DNA of 64,000 bases from Oscillatoria princeps RMCB-10 (GCA_019359235.1 JAHHHT010000024.1:62001-126000); one strand, 5' to 3'. Numbered from the stretch's first letter, positions 1 to 9,528 are shown. Notes: a model not told the origin generated them from the letters alone. Translations and numbers: made by a program.

Positions 1-341
1 GGCAAGTCAATCCGGGGACGGTTGGGGCGTTAATTGCGCTGTACGAGCGAGCGGTTGGATTGTACGCTTCTTTGGTGAATATTAACGCTTATCACCAGCC
101 GGGTGTGGAAGCGGGGAAGAAGGCGGCGGCTGCGATTTTGGATTTGCAGAAGCGTGTTTTGCAGGTGCTGAAAGCGGAAGGTGCGCCGATGTCTTTGGAG
201 GCGCTGGCGGAGCGTGCCGGTGTTCCCGATCGGGTGGAGTCGATTTACAAGATTGTGCGCCATCTGGCGGCGAACCGGCGGGGTGTGGTGTTGCAGGGAA
301 ATCTTGCTGAGCCGGCGAGTTTGAGGGTTTTGCTGTCTTAA
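1..341 (+). CDS. pgi: Glucose-6-phosphate isomerase, C-terminal part (cut by window edge)
   Basis: Only the last ~112 codons are present; the frame is open from base 3, so the gene starts upstream of the window. The visible text reads [18 protein letters not shown], then [17 protein letters not shown], which matches the C-terminal catalytic-domain end of cyanobacterial phosphoglucose isomerase (glucose-6-phosphate to fructose-6-phosphate, cytosolic). The last ~60 residues (from about LDLQKRVLQ) form the winged-helix-like tail typical of cyanobacterial Pgi. TAA stop at 339-341. A short-ORF start at base 60 is only an internal TTG. A palindromic hairpin follows 16 bases after the stop. Confidence 0.85.
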   Translation, partial: QVNPGTVGALIALYERAVGLYASLVNINAYHQPGVEAGKKAAAAILDLQKRVLQVLKAEGAPMSLEALAERAGVPDRVESIYKIVRHLAANRRGVVLQGNLAEPASLRVLLS

Positions 342-357
342 AGGCGTAGACTCAAAG

Positions 358-381
358 AGAGACGCGATTTATCGCGTCTCT
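358..381. repeat. Perfect 10-bp hairpin, GAGACGCGA family
   Basis: AGAGACGCGA (358-367), loop TTTA, then TCGCGTCTCT (372-381). A near-identical copy lies at 48026-48049 after the CHASE2 kinase gene. Both sit just after a plus-strand stop codon and could assist transcription termination, though no strong T-run follows. It is a dispersed palindromic repeat rather than a gene-specific site. Confidence 0.7.
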
Positions 382-488
382 ACAAGAGTCCTGATGAAAG
401 TCCTCACTACAAACATTGTAGGGTGCGTTACTATGTGAGTGCGGCACCCTACTTTCTTACCACCCACCATCAGCGGGGTGGGGTGAAA

Positions 489-1079
489 TCAATAAACTTT
501 TTGCCCAATATAATTTCCCTTCGGATTGTACTGACAGACTAAGTAGTCCTTCCCACCGGCAGTAGCCAAACCGCACCCCACTTCTGTGGTATTCCGCCAA
601 ATGACTTGGGTGTAGTGACCGACATCTTGCCACTTCCCACTATTGGAGACATCGGGAAAAGTGCCGGCGACGAAAAATTTCTTTTCGCTCCCCCAACTAT
701 CTACCATCTGCGTGAAGGAATAAGCCCCTGCAGTCCCCATCCAGAGGTTTTCTCCATAAGAGGCAGATCCACTGTGTTTAAATTGACCTGTTGAAGCCAG
801 TTGATTTGCCCACTGCTGAGCCGCATTTGCCACAGTGTCAGACCATTTTAGTGCGGGCACGCCCACTTCTTGCCGGTATTTATTGTGAGCGGCTAAAATG
901 TCATTTTTGTTAATTGTTCGTGTGTTTTGTGCGAACAGCTGCGAGGCATCAGATATATTCTGAGTCTTAGTTGTGGCCGGTGCCAGCGCCGCTAGGGTCA
1001 AACTAGCTGTGATAGCAGCAAACCCTAAGCCAATTCCAGCGGCTAGTGCCAGAGAAGTTTGCTTGTACAGTTTACGCAT
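489..1079 (-). CDS. CAP-domain (SCP/PR-1-like) secreted protein
   Basis: 196 residues from the chosen ATG at 1079; a longer frame to 1190 exists but the extra 37 residues precede an obvious signal peptide (MRKLYKQTSLALAAGIGLGF followed by a hydrophobic stretch and an Ala-rich cleavage region). The mature part has the CAP signatures: AHNKYRQEVGVPALKWS, AQQWANQLA, HSGSASYGENLW, VGHYTQVIWRNTTEVGCG and CQYNPKGN. Two cysteines (VGCG and VCQY) are placed as in the family. CAP proteins are exported; their biochemical role in bacteria is poorly known (lipid binding or protease-like). It is transcribed after the phosphatase gene on the same strand, 107 bases downstream. Confidence 0.85.
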   Translation of the reverse strand: MRKLYKQTSLALAAGIGLGFAAITASLTLAALAPATTKTQNISDASQLFAQNTRTINKNDILAAHNKYRQEVGVPALKWSDTVANAAQQWANQLASTGQFKHSGSASYGENLWMGTAGAYSFTQMVDSWGSEKKFFVAGTFPDVSNSGKWQDVGHYTQVIWRNTTEVGCGLATAGGKDYLVCQYNPKGNYIGQKVY

Positions 1080-1186
1080 GATGGATAACTCCCCAGTAAT
1101 GAGATGTGTGCGGACATGATTAAGCGTAACAGGTTGCCGCCATAAACACCGAGATAAACGCTGAATTAATCGGCGTCCATCTGCGT

Positions 1187-1678
1187 TCATCTGCGGTTCA
1201 AATTAGAGGCATTGCCAACAACTTCCTGCAGCAACCCGTCGCAGGCGTCAAAAAGCAAATCGATGACTTGGTTAAATCCCTCTGGCCCGCCATAGTAGGG
1301 GTCGGGGACTTCCTTGAGGTCATGGCGCGTGCAAAAGTCGCACATCATGCGCACTTTGTCGCGATATTTGCCGGCGGGGTCGAGGTAAAGAATATCCCGG
1401 TAATTCTCCCGATCCATTGCCAGAATTAAATCAAATTTCTCAAAATCTGCCTTTTGGAACTGGCGAGCTTCACCCGTGAAGGTCATTCCCCGCGCAATGG
1501 CGGCGGCGACCATGCGCCGGTCGGGGGGAAGGCCAATGTGATAGCCGCCGGTGCCGGCGGAGTCGCAGGTAAGTCGGTCGCTGAGATTGGCTTGCGCAAT
1601 CAAGTGATTCATGATATTCTCAGCTGCCGGTGAGCGGCAAATGTTGCCGAGGCAAACAAACAGGAGCTTGTAGGGCAT
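1187..1678 (-). CDS. Low-molecular-weight protein-tyrosine phosphatase
   Basis: 163 residues. The P-loop CLGNICRSPAAE lies at residues ~9-20 (C-X5-R-S, nucleophile Cys9), and the general-acid motif DPYYGG sits near residue 126, as in LMW-PTPs. These enzymes remove phosphate from tyrosine (or arginine) residues and in bacteria often control exopolysaccharide export. It lies downstream of the murC-murB-ybaB set on the same strand, a common cyanobacterial order, but is separated from ybaB by a 460-base spacer with mobile repeats. Confidence 0.9.
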   Translation of the reverse strand: MPYKLLFVCLGNICRSPAAENIMNHLIAQANLSDRLTCDSAGTGGYHIGLPPDRRMVAAAIARGMTFTGEARQFQKADFEKFDLILAMDRENYRDILYLDPAGKYRDKVRMMCDFCTRHDLKEVPDPYYGGPEGFNQVIDLLFDACDGLLQEVVGNASNLNRR

Positions 1679-1804
1679 CAGGGATTCTTGCGCTTTGTAA
1701 AGTAGAAAGTCCGCACACTTCCTTTCAACAAGGCGACAAACATCGCCTCGGGCTGTCTCGTAGCGGACTGTCTTCTATATCTTAAGATACAAAGAAAACA
1801 AGGT

Positions 1805-1911
1805 TATAGCAACAGACAGCTCTGTAATGGACAAGGGCTCTCACTTGCTAGTAGGCACAGGGACAGGCGTCTCGCCTGGACTACGTCCTAACCTAAGTGG
1901 CTATTGCTATA
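1805..1911. repeat. TATAGC-ended MITE-like element
   Basis: Starts TATAGCAACAGACAG and ends GTGGCTATTGCTATA, so the ends are imperfect inverted repeats. The interior holds GGGACAGGCGTCTCGCCTGG, a palindromic core that recurs at 2836-2842, 16484-16560, 48120-48150 and 55063-55085. The best preserved relative is at 48056-48177. Non-autonomous mobile element inferred from structure; no transposase is nearby. Confidence 0.6.
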
Positions 1912-1942
1912 AATTCTGCAACGAATTTGTCCCATAAAAGTC

Positions 1943-1977
1943 AAGAAACCCGGTTTCTTAAATAAACCGGGTTTCTC
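1943..1977. repeat. Paired AAACCCGGTTT palindromes
   Basis: AAGAAACCCGGTTTCTTA is followed directly by AAATAAACCGGGTTTCTC, making nested inverted repeats. The same pairing recurs at 17969-18039, 28771-28841, 31778-31812, 37590-37630 and 55398-55437, with variant AAACCAGG at 50730-50763. The remainder of 1679-2138 shows no gene. Confidence 0.75.
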
Positions 1978-2138
1978 GCCGCACGGGGTTTTGGCACTCT
2001 CCCCGAAAATGAGAGAAGCTGGCGGCTGACTTGCCTTTATCACAAAATGGAGGCTTTGTCAACTGCCGCCAGCCAAATTATCCAGCAAGAGTGCCGGTGT
2101 TCAACCGCTAGGGAGCCCAGCCACTCTCTGAAAGGAAA

Positions 2139-2483
2139 TTACAGACCCGGGAGGTTGAGTCCGCCTGTGAGTTCTTCCATGCGCTCCCGCATAGTGGAGG
2201 TGGATTTGTTGTAGGCATCTTTCATCGCCGCCAAGACGAGTTCAGAAACCACGTCCGCTCCTTCTCCCAGCGCATCCGGTGAAACTTCCACCCCACGGGG
2301 CTCTTGGTTCCCACTCAGGTAAACCTTGACCAAACCGCCACCGGCTTGTCCCTCGATTTCCATTTGGTCGAGTTCTTCCTGGAGCTTTTTCGCTCCTTCT
2401 TGTACCTGCTGGGCTTTCTTAAAAGCTTCGGTCAGCTCTTTCATTTTCCCCAGACCGAAGCCAAATCCCTGTCCTTTTGTCAT
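2139..2483 (-). CDS. YbaB/EbfC family nucleoid-associated protein
   Basis: 114 residues, the usual length of the family. After a Gly-rich start ([12 protein letters not shown]) comes the helical region [20 protein letters not shown], then [23 protein letters not shown] and [16 protein letters not shown], the family core. These dimers bind DNA and help organise the nucleoid; in other bacteria the gene sits with recR/dnaX, whereas here it follows murB on the same strand, as in many cyanobacteria. Start ATG at 2483. Confidence 0.9.
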   Translation of the reverse strand: MTKGQGFGFGLGKMKELTEAFKKAQQVQEGAKKLQEELDQMEIEGQAGGGLVKVYLSGNQEPRGVEVSPDALGEGADVVSELVLAAMKDAYNKSTSTMRERMEELTGGLNLPGL

Positions 2484-2756
2484 AATTCCTTGACTCTGTA
2501 TCGATTAGGCTTGTTTTTGACAGACTCTCATCTAAGCGCTGGGCGCTTGCAGCGGGCTGATAGACCGGTCGAGTGAGCGCGCCCGAGCTCGTTCTCACCG
2601 GCGCATGGGTTTGACTGGGGCAGCGAGCACTCTGCAGCCAGCGCGGACTCCCTGCGATTTTATCAGAGAGCGAGGTGCGGACCACCGACGGGTGCTACAG
2701 ATAACCATCTTATCAATTGCGACTGCCCCTAGGAGAGGGACAGGCGAAATGTTACC

Positions 2757-2882
2757 GCAACAGACAGTCAGTTTAGGAGATGATAGTCGCAGGGAACGCA
2801 ATTCCAACCAGTTATAGACGTAGGGCAGGCGTCCCGCCTGCCCTCAAGGTCTAATGTCCGTTCCCTAAGTGGCTAGTGCTAT
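2757..2882. repeat. Degraded TATAGC-family element
   Basis: CAACAGACAGTCAGTTTAGG at the left, GGGCAGGCGTCCCGCCTGCCC in the middle (2823-2843) and CCTAAGTGGCTAGTGCTATA at the right resemble the element at 1805-1911. The left terminal TATAG is missing. It fills part of the murB-ybaB spacer. Confidence 0.5.
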
Positions 2883-2893
2883 ACCGAAAAAGC

Positions 2894-2941
2894 CAAGAGT
2901 GAAAAGTGACCGCCACAAGGGGCGCTGACTTTTCACTCTTG
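2894..2941. terminator. Perfect 14-bp inverted repeat downstream of murB
   Basis: CAAGAGTGAAAAGT (2894-2907) pairs exactly with ACTTTTCACTCTTG (2928-2941) around a 20-base loop. It lies about 90 bases past the murB stop in the murB-ybaB spacer. It could be a terminator or processing hairpin; there is no clean T-run, so the role is inferred. Confidence 0.4.
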
Positions 2942-3028
2942 ACAGAAATCGTCCCCCGCCGCACCGGTGCAGCCGCCGGCACAGGAAGCGAGCTAGCTGC
3001 GAGTAACGGCGCGAATGGCGCGGGATGG

Positions 3029-4033
3029 TTAAATCGGTTGAAACTCTCCGATTATCTTAACTTCTGGTTCTAAAAGCAGAGACCAGCGCTGTTCCACCTG
3101 CTCCTGAACGTAGCGGATCAACTGGAAGATGTCGCTGGCTTTCGCCCCACCACAGTTGACAATAAAATTAGCGTGGCGCTGGGCGACTTGGGCACCGCCT
3201 ATCTGGTAGCCCTTAAGGCCGGTGTGTTCAATTAACCAGCCGGCTTTGTGGGGAGTGGGATTGCGGAACACACTGCCACAGCTGGGCAAGTGATAGGGTT
3301 GGGAGTTCTGCCGCTGCTTGAGATGGTGTTCCGTTTCCGCCATCACCTTAGCCGGGTCAGCGCCGGGGCGCAGCTGGAACGTCGCCCGGGTGACCAGGCG
3401 ATTGCCCCCTTGCAGCACCGAGGTGCGGTAGCGGTAGCCCAAGTCTTGAGGGGTGAGAATTTCAACCCTGCCGTCAGGGTTGAGGACCTCGGCGCTCACC
3501 AAGATATCGGCAGCGCAGCTGTGGTGCGCACCGGCATTCATCACCACAGCGCCCCCAACGGTGCCGGGAATGCCAACCGCCCACTCCAGCCCTTGCCAGC
3601 CGAGTTCAGCAGCTTGCCAAGCGAGGCGGACGAGAGGTTCGCCGGCAGCCACGGTCACCGTGCCGGTTTCGGCATCGAAGTGGCTGTGGCGCAGGTAGCG
3701 AGTGCAGATCGTCAGCCCGGCGAGCCCCCGATCGCTGACTAGCAAATTGGAGCCGGCACCTAAAACCGTGACCGGCAGCCCTTCAGAGACCGCCCAGTAC
3801 AAACCCGCTTGCAAATCTTCCAAGCGTCGGGGAGCGAGATACCACTCAGCCGGCCCGCCCACGCGATAGGACGTTAAAGTGGCCAAAGGCACGTGGGGCT
3901 TGATCTGGCAATCCGTTCCGGGCAAGTAAATTGGCGAATGTTTAAGCGTCTCTTGTTTCAAAAAATTGGCCTCTGGAGTGGCGAACGCACCAGAAGCGTT
4001 GAGGGCAACCGCAGAATCGTAGGAAAGAGTCAT
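3029..4033 (-). CDS. murB: UDP-N-acetylenolpyruvoylglucosamine reductase
   Basis: 334 residues. FAD-binding segment with [15 protein letters not shown] (residues ~52-66), [15 protein letters not shown] and [21 protein letters not shown], then the catalytic-domain text SCGSVFRNP (the Ser proton donor) and [20 protein letters not shown]. MurB reduces UDP-GlcNAc-enolpyruvate to UDP-MurNAc with NADPH in the cytosol, the second step of peptidoglycan precursor synthesis. It begins 100 bases after the murC stop on the same strand, so co-transcription is likely. The N-terminal ~35 residues before LPGTDCQ are a variable extension. Confidence 0.95.
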   Translation of the reverse strand: MTLSYDSAVALNASGAFATPEANFLKQETLKHSPIYLPGTDCQIKPHVPLATLTSYRVGGPAEWYLAPRRLEDLQAGLYWAVSEGLPVTVLGAGSNLLVSDRGLAGLTICTRYLRHSHFDAETGTVTVAAGEPLVRLAWQAAELGWQGLEWAVGIPGTVGGAVVMNAGAHHSCAADILVSAEVLNPDGRVEILTPQDLGYRYRTSVLQGGNRLVTRATFQLRPGADPAKVMAETEHHLKQRQNSQPYHLPSCGSVFRNPTPHKAGWLIEHTGLKGYQIGGAQVAQRHANFIVNCGGAKASDIFQLIRYVQEQVEQRWSLLLEPEVKIIGEFQPI

Positions 4034-4133
4034 GATAATCCGAGTGCTTAAATTCCTATAGACCTACTTTAAAAGTTGGTCAAAGAGATTTTGTTCAGGT
4101 TTTTTTAGCAGACTAGCAGCCTGCGCCCTCTGG

Positions 4134-5693
4134 CTAGGCCAGATATCGGGTTTCGCCGGCTCTGAGCCGCTCAGCTGTTTGATAAAAGGCCATCACCTCT
4201 GGAATTACCTGATTCAAGTTGCCCGCTCCCAGAAACAGGGCGATGTCACCCGGAAGCAGCGTTTCAGTCAGGAACGCAGAGACTGACTTCAGGGAAGGTT
4301 GATAGTGCACCCGAGGGTGGGCAGAAGCAATCAAATCTGCAACTTGCTGACCGCTGATTTGGCCCAAGTCTGGCTCACCGGCGCTGTAAATATCTGTGAG
4401 CGCAACGATGTCGGCATCGTTAAAAGACTGGGCAAATTCTTCTAAAAATGCCCGGGTGCGGCTGTAGCGGTGGGGTTGAAAGATTGCCACAACTCGCCGC
4501 CCAGCGGTAGACCCCAGCCCTCGGGCGTGCAGGCGAGCCGCTGCCAGGGTGGCGCGGATTTCGCTGGGGTGGTGGGCGTAGTCATCCACAAACAGAATGC
4601 CGCTGTAATCGCCCCGATGCTCGAAGCGGCGGCGAGCCCCCTCGAAGGTGTGCAAGCCCGAGGCGATCGCGGAAAAGTCTAAGCCGAGCTTTCGACCGAC
4701 CGCCACTGCCGCCAGGGCGTTGCTGAGGTTGTGGCTCCCCAGTACCTGCAAGTTCAGCTGGCCGAGAATTTCTCCTCGCTCCCAAATCCTAGCCGTGGTG
4801 CCGTCAGACCGGTATGCCACGCAATCTGCGGTGTAGTCAGCGCCCGAATTTGGATCGAGGCTGTAGCTAATTGCCGGTTTGAGGCGGTCGCGGACGGTGG
4901 GGCAGTCGATGGAACCCACCACGGTTTCGCAGTTTTGGGCGAACACCTGGAAGGTTGCGATCACCTGCTCCAAGGACGAGTAGTGGTCTGGGTGATCGAG
5001 TTCGATGTTCGTCACTATGCCGATCTCGGCGGCGAGCTTGACCAGAGATCCGTCCGATTCATCCGCCTCTGCCACCAGATAGGGCCCTTCTCCGAGACGG
5101 GCATTTCCTTCCCAGGCACTCACCTCTCCTCCCACCACAACTGTTGGGTCCAGCCCGGCATGCAGGAGCAGATACCCAATCATGCTGCTGGTGGTGGTTT
5201 TGCCGTGGGTGCCGGCTACGGCGATGCTCTGGTAATTCTGAATCAGGGCTGCCAGCAAATCTGACCGGTGAAAAATCGGACATCCCAACTCCAGGGCGGC
5301 TCGATACTCGGAGTTAGCCGGATTGATGGCTGTTGAGCAGATCACCTGCGGCGAGTATGCCTTTGTTGGTTTTGCGCCGCTGCACCGGCCTGGATGCCTT
5401 AAGGTTTCGGCTGTCTCACCTGCCAGTTCGCCCTGACAAACGGCCACTGCGGATAAAGCTTCGCCCTCCTCAAAGCCCTCCGGCTGGAATACTTTTAAAT
5501 TGCTTGCGTCCTGACGCCAAAAGATATGAGCGCCGATTTGCTGCAACCGCTGAGTAATGTGGCTGGAGCGAAGATCCGAGCCATAAACGGGCAGCTGACG
5601 CTTAGCCAGAATATAGGCGAGGGCTGACATTCCAATTCCGCCGATTCCGATGAAATGGAATGGCCTGCCGCTGAAATCTACTGATGTCGGCAT
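4134..5693 (-). CDS. murC: UDP-N-acetylmuramate--L-alanine ligase
   Basis: 519 residues from the ATG at 5693, chosen because GGAGC sits seven bases upstream; an alternative start at 5714 adds seven residues. Mur-ligase order is clear: GIGGIGMSALAYILAKR Rossmann start, ATP loop AVAGTHGKTTTSSMIGYLL, EADESDGS, NIELDHPDHY, GSHNLSNALAAVAVG, and C-terminal DDYAHHPSEIRATL and FQPHRYSRTRAF. It adds L-Ala to UDP-MurNAc. Residues ~65-115 contain an unusual insert (VFQPEGFEEGEALSAVAV onward) between the HDASNL-like segment and PQVICSTAINPANSEY, making it longer than most MurC. Confidence 0.95.
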   Translation of the reverse strand: MPTSVDFSGRPFHFIGIGGIGMSALAYILAKRQLPVYGSDLRSSHITQRLQQIGAHIFWRQDASNLKVFQPEGFEEGEALSAVAVCQGELAGETAETLRHPGRCSGAKPTKAYSPQVICSTAINPANSEYRAALELGCPIFHRSDLLAALIQNYQSIAVAGTHGKTTTSSMIGYLLLHAGLDPTVVVGGEVSAWEGNARLGEGPYLVAEADESDGSLVKLAAEIGIVTNIELDHPDHYSSLEQVIATFQVFAQNCETVVGSIDCPTVRDRLKPAISYSLDPNSGADYTADCVAYRSDGTTARIWERGEILGQLNLQVLGSHNLSNALAAVAVGRKLGLDFSAIASGLHTFEGARRRFEHRGDYSGILFVDDYAHHPSEIRATLAAARLHARGLGSTAGRRVVAIFQPHRYSRTRAFLEEFAQSFNDADIVALTDIYSAGEPDLGQISGQQVADLIASAHPRVHYQPSLKSVSAFLTETLLPGDIALFLGAGNLNQVIPEVMAFYQTAERLRAGETRYLA

Positions 5694-5714
5694 ATTTAGC
5701 TCCTTACACACCAC

Positions 5715-6976
5715 ACCACGCCAATGACACGCGATATCATATCAAGAATTTCTTTTTTGCGATACAGTCCTCAAGAAAATTTGCGTAATTCCCCCAAGGC
5801 TGTTGAGGCCGCGACCGACTGGCGATTCCGCTGGAAACCGCGATTCCTTGATTATTATTTATCTATCCTGGGACTGTGTATATCTTTACGTTCTAGATAC
5901 AGGGCTCCTCCAGCCATTTCCTGAAAAACTCCGGTTGACGCTGGCAGCAGCGACCTGCCGAGGGCTGTCTCGACACCCATCTTAACGGCGACTGGCACGA
6001 CTGTCCAACAGACCAGCCTGACAAGAGCTTTCAGGCTGGCAATTTAATGTGCCACGGGAACCGCCGCACTGGCTGCGAAAGCCTTCTGGCAAACTGGGCG
6101 TTGAATCTTTCAGGGCTCTGGCTGCGAAATTACTTTTTTTACGCTAGATTACTTTCCTTATTCCGGTGGGGTGGATGAGGGCGCACGCAAGGCATTGCTG
6201 GCTGCCGGCTCGCTCTTATATCGGTCTGCGTCCCGATTTGCCTCTTGCGGGCGAGAGGGCGCGAGATTTTTTTGGAAATTAATTAAGCATATTACATGAT
6301 CCGCTGGCTAAAGCGAGGGCAATCTGGGTTGCCAAAAGCCACCGCTCCCACTTCTGCGATCTCCCCGAGGCTTGAGGCAAGCGTCGGGGCGAATGTTAGC
6401 CGCACCGGCACGGAGGGTGTCCCAGGACAGCCGGCTCAATGTCCAGCGATCGCTGCACGAACCATCGCACCGGCCATGTCCTTGGCCACCGGCACCCCAC
6501 GCGCTCTCGGTGGGATCGGCCCACAGGCACGCGGGCACACGAAAAGCCGGCGCAGAGGCATTGTAAACTTTACCCTGATGGCACCGGCTCGCAGGAACTC
6601 GCGCCGGCTCTTTTTCTCAAATCCGGTTAATTGCTTCTAAGGTTTAGCCGAGCGGCCAAAACCCTTGAACATGATGCTGGCAAAAATTTTAACTGATTTA
6701 AGCCCTAGAGAATATAAAATAAATCTAAAATCTAAGGCGGCTGGGAACAGGCTGGCCGGCAGGCCAGGAGTGGTGGCCGTGTGGGATGGGCCAGCATGGC
6801 CGTGACGGCCAGCGCGATCGTCCCGGAGGCAGCGGTTTGAGCTACTGACAACCTGTATCAGGGCGATGGGGAGCGCGGAAATTTTGCCTGAGATCGGGGG
6901 AAAAGATTGTACACCCTTCGCGATATGATGTGGGGATTACCGGGTATTTGTTTAATTACACAGAGGGCAAGACGCA
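5715..6976. other. 1.26-kb spacer upstream of gap2, no gene recognised
   Basis: Short frames here (for example 6296-6640 plus and 6308-6538 minus) overlap each other, are Arg/Pro-rich and resemble nothing I know, so I treat them as noise. CGACTGGC and CTGGCTGCGAAA occur more than once. A GGCC-rich stretch with imperfect inverted repeats (GGCTGGCCGGCAGGCC) lies at 6752-6830. The divergent promoters of murC and gap2 must be here; gap2 has a long leader or upstream control region. A small RNA is possible but I cannot identify one. Confidence 0.5.
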
Positions 6977-7996
6977 GTGATAAGAGTCGCGATCAACGGT
7001 TTTGGGCGCATTGGACGTAACTTCATGCGCTGCTGGCTTGGCAGAACTAACAGCCAACTCGATCTCGTTGCTATTAACGACACTTCTGACCCAAAAACCA
7101 ACGCTCACTTGCTGAAGTATGACACGATGCTGGGGACGTTGAAGGATGTGGACATCAAGGCTGATGACAACTCCATCACCGTCAACGGCCATACAGTCAA
7201 ATGCGTTTCGGATCGCAACCCCTTAAACTTGCCCTGGGCGGAATGGGGAATTGACTTGATCATTGAAGCGACGGGCGTGTTTATTGACACTCCCGGCGCA
7301 TCGAAGCATATGCAAGCGGGCGCGAAGAAGGTGCTGATCACCGCTCCCGGCAAGGGTTCCGACATCGGCACCTACGTCATGGGGGTCAACCATGACGCCT
7401 ACGAGCACGACAAGCACACCGTCCTCAGCAACGCCAGCTGCACGACTAACTGTCTGGCACCGGTTGTTAAGGTGCTGCACGAAAACTTCGGGATTATCAA
7501 AGGCACGATGACCACTACCCACAGCTACACCGGCGACCAGCGGCTGCTGGACGCCAGCCACCGGGATGTCCGGCGGGCGCGGGCTGCGGCTATGAACATT
7601 GTGCCCACCTCCACCGGCGCTGCCAAAGCTGTGGCTCTGGTGATCCCAGAAATGAAGGGCAAACTCAATGGTATTGCCATGCGGGTGCCCACGCCTAACG
7701 TGTCGGTCGTGGATTTGGTGGCTCAGGTCGAGAAAAAGACCTTCGTTGAGGAGGTCAATCAAGCTCTGCAGCACGCTGCTGAAGGCCCAATGAAAGGCAT
7801 TCTGGAATACAGCGATCTGGAGCTAGTTTCTTGTGACTATCGCGGTCACGATGCCTCTTCGATCGTGGACGCCAGCCTGACGATGGTTATGGATGGCGAT
7901 ATGGTTAAGGTCATAGCTTGGTACGACAACGAGTGGGGCTACAGTCAGCGGGTGGTTGACCTGGCTGAACTGGTGGCTCAGAAGTGGCCTAAATAA
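6977..7996 (+). CDS. gap2: Glyceraldehyde-3-phosphate dehydrogenase, photosynthetic (NADP-type)
   Basis: 339 residues, GTG start with GAGGG at 6963-6967. NAD(P) Rossmann start [33 protein letters not shown], catalytic [12 protein letters not shown] (Cys155), [24 protein letters not shown] and [15 protein letters not shown]. The [11 protein letters not shown] region and the C-terminal ELVAQKW fit cyanobacterial Gap2, the Calvin-cycle form reducing 1,3-bisphosphoglycerate, rather than glycolytic Gap1. It stands alone, with a 1.26-kb upstream spacer and a double hairpin downstream. Confidence 0.93.
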   Translation: MIRVAINGFGRIGRNFMRCWLGRTNSQLDLVAINDTSDPKTNAHLLKYDTMLGTLKDVDIKADDNSITVNGHTVKCVSDRNPLNLPWAEWGIDLIIEATGVFIDTPGASKHMQAGAKKVLITAPGKGSDIGTYVMGVNHDAYEHDKHTVLSNASCTTNCLAPVVKVLHENFGIIKGTMTTTHSYTGDQRLLDASHRDVRRARAAAMNIVPTSTGAAKAVALVIPEMKGKLNGIAMRVPTPNVSVVDLVAQVEKKTFVEEVNQALQHAAEGPMKGILEYSDLELVSCDYRGHDASSIVDASLTMVMDGDMVKVIAWYDNEWGYSQRVVDLAELVAQKWPK

Positions 7997-8108
7997 AAAT
8001 GCCCTCGTTCCCAGTAGGGGCGCAACGGCTGTCATCGGTGTCAGGGCGGCCACGGGGGGCCGCCCCTACAGCTGCCTGGCGATTAGAAATCGCGGCTCAT
8101 CAAACGAA

Positions 8109-8167
8109 GTCCGCCTGCGCGGACTAAGAGAAGAGTGAAATTCCTAAAACCCGCGCAGGCGGGTTTT
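8109..8167 (+). terminator. Double hairpin after gap2 (also a dispersed repeat)
   Basis: GTCCGC-CTGC-GCGGAC (8109-8124) and AAAACCCGC-GCAG-GCGGGTTTT (8146-8167, 9-bp perfect stem followed by GTCTG). The second hairpin plus TGTCTGTATAGC recurs at 16334-16360 after an unrelated gene, so it is a mobile or amplified repeat that can act as a terminator for gap2. Confidence 0.6.
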
Positions 8168-8279
8168 GTCTGTATAGCTGCGGTTTCAACCGCCCTTGAG
8201 ACTGCGGGACACAGCTCAGCTTAAGTTGACACCAATGAACGGCTGTTCGCCCCTACCGCCCGGGAACGAGACAGTTATT

Positions 8280-9290
8280 TCAAAAATGCTGAAAGCCCCG
8301 GCTGAGCGTTAGTTGCTCGTCGGGATTTTTGCTTGTGCTGTCTGCCAGCCAGACACCAGCTTCTGCATTGGTCGTCCCCACTATCTCCGCACCGGCACCG
8401 AGTTCTTTGATTAATCTCTCAGCTGCTTCCACCGGCAAGCACAGCACGAGCTCAAAGTCTTCTCCCCCGTACAGGGCCCACTCCAGGGCTCGCTCTGCGG
8501 ATACGAGCCGGCTGAGTGCCGGCGGTACGGGGATTTTGCTGCGCTCAATTCTGGCTCCCACTCCGCTGGCTTGGCAGATTTGCAGGATGGCGTCTGCTAG
8601 GCCATCGCTGCTGTCCATGCCGGCCACCCGTGGGGAGTTGCCGGTTGCATACCACAAAAAAGGCAAAATGTCAAGTCGGGGTTTGGGGCGCTGGTGAGCT
8701 TGAATGAGGGCGTCTCGCTCCACTTGAGTGAGGTTTTGGCCGAGTTCTGGGTGGAGGAGCAATTCTAAACCGGCGCGGGAGGCTCCGTGGAAGCCGGTGA
8801 CGAGGATGGCGTCTCCGGGTTGGGCGGCTGAGCGGCGGATGGTGCGGTGGGGGGGGACTTGGCCAAAGGCGGTGATCGAGAGGGTGTTGACCGGCGAGCG
8901 GACGACATCGCCGCCAACGATAACAGTATTGTACTGCAGCAGGCAGCCGGTGATTCCCTGGTAGAGGCGCTGCACCCAGCTGACGGGGGTGCTGCCGGTG
9001 ACGCCCAAACCGACAGTGATGGCGAGGGGGGAGGCTCCCATTGCAGCTAAGTCGGACAAATTGGCGGCGGCGGCTCGCCAGCCGGCATCTTCTGGGGAGG
9101 TGGTGCGGTCGCTAAAGTGGACGCCATCTACCAGCATATCAGTTGTGACAACTAAAGATTGTGCCGGTTGGATGTCAATAATTGCGGCGTCATCTCCCAC
9201 GATTTCTGGGGGACAGAATTGCTGCAATAGTTTGAGGAGTCCTTGCTCTCCTATGTCTCGAACTTGCGGGGAAGGGGATTGATTGGTCAC
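8280..9290 (-). CDS. thiL: Thiamine-monophosphate kinase
   Basis: 336 residues, GTG start. Family landmarks: GEQGLLKLL, VGDDAAII, TTDMLVDGVHF, AAANLSDLAAMGA, GGDVVRSP, VTGFHGASRAGLELLL, MDSSDGLADAI and YGGEDFELV. ThiL phosphorylates thiamine monophosphate to the diphosphate cofactor with ATP and Mg2+, the Asp-rich N-terminal motifs binding the metals. It is convergent with gap2, the spacer holding the gap2 hairpins. Confidence 0.94.
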   Translation of the reverse strand: MTNQSPSPQVRDIGEQGLLKLLQQFCPPEIVGDDAAIIDIQPAQSLVVTTDMLVDGVHFSDRTTSPEDAGWRAAAANLSDLAAMGASPLAITVGLGVTGSTPVSWVQRLYQGITGCLLQYNTVIVGGDVVRSPVNTLSITAFGQVPPHRTIRRSAAQPGDAILVTGFHGASRAGLELLLHPELGQNLTQVERDALIQAHQRPKPRLDILPFLWYATGNSPRVAGMDSSDGLADAILQICQASGVGARIERSKIPVPPALSRLVSAERALEWALYGGEDFELVLCLPVEAAERLIKELGAGAEIVGTTNAEAGVWLADSTSKNPDEQLTLSRGFQHF

Positions 9291-9360
9291 GAGTTGTTGG
9301 GTGAGTGGGGGGTAATGAACCGCCTTATAGCAGATTTCAACCGAGTGAGGTACAGATATT

Positions 9361-9440
9361 AGATCCCCCCCTAGCCCCCCCTTAAAAAGGGGGGGAACAT
9401 TCTCAAAGCCCCCCTTTTTAAGGGGGGTTTGGGGGGATCT
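9361..9440. repeat. AGATCCCCCC-ended 80-bp palindromic element
   Basis: Perfect terminal inverted repeats AGATCCCCCC and GGGGGGATCT, with internal complementary arms CCCCCCCTTAAAAAGGGGGGG and AAAGCCCCCCTTTTTAAGGG. A near-identical copy forms the core at 28889-28966, and related arms occur at 26468-26520 and 22745-22832. It is the size of a MITE or REP-type element; transposase source unknown. Confidence 0.8.
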
Positions 9441-9504
9441 CCAGACTGTACTCCACCCAGATGCAAACCCCTATAGACCCGCTTTCTCGGCTTCCCGCAG
9501 GGTA

Positions 9505-9528
9505 GACGCCAAGACGCCAAGACGCCAA
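9505..9528. repeat. 8-bp tandem repeat, three units
   Basis: GACGCCAA is repeated three times without interruption. The same sequence appears as CCGCCAAGACGCCAAG at 22651-22666, so it is a small slippage-prone motif shared between spacers. Confidence 0.8.

Noticed and set aside
6640-6665. tRNA-like D-arm sequence TTTAGCCGAGCGGCC
   Set aside because: No matching acceptor stem, anticodon arm or T-arm could be found around it.
8146-8190. Gene-specific riboswitch or attenuator behind gap2
   Set aside because: The same hairpin and TTGTCTGTATAGC string recur at 16334-16386 behind an unrelated gene, so it is a dispersed repeat.
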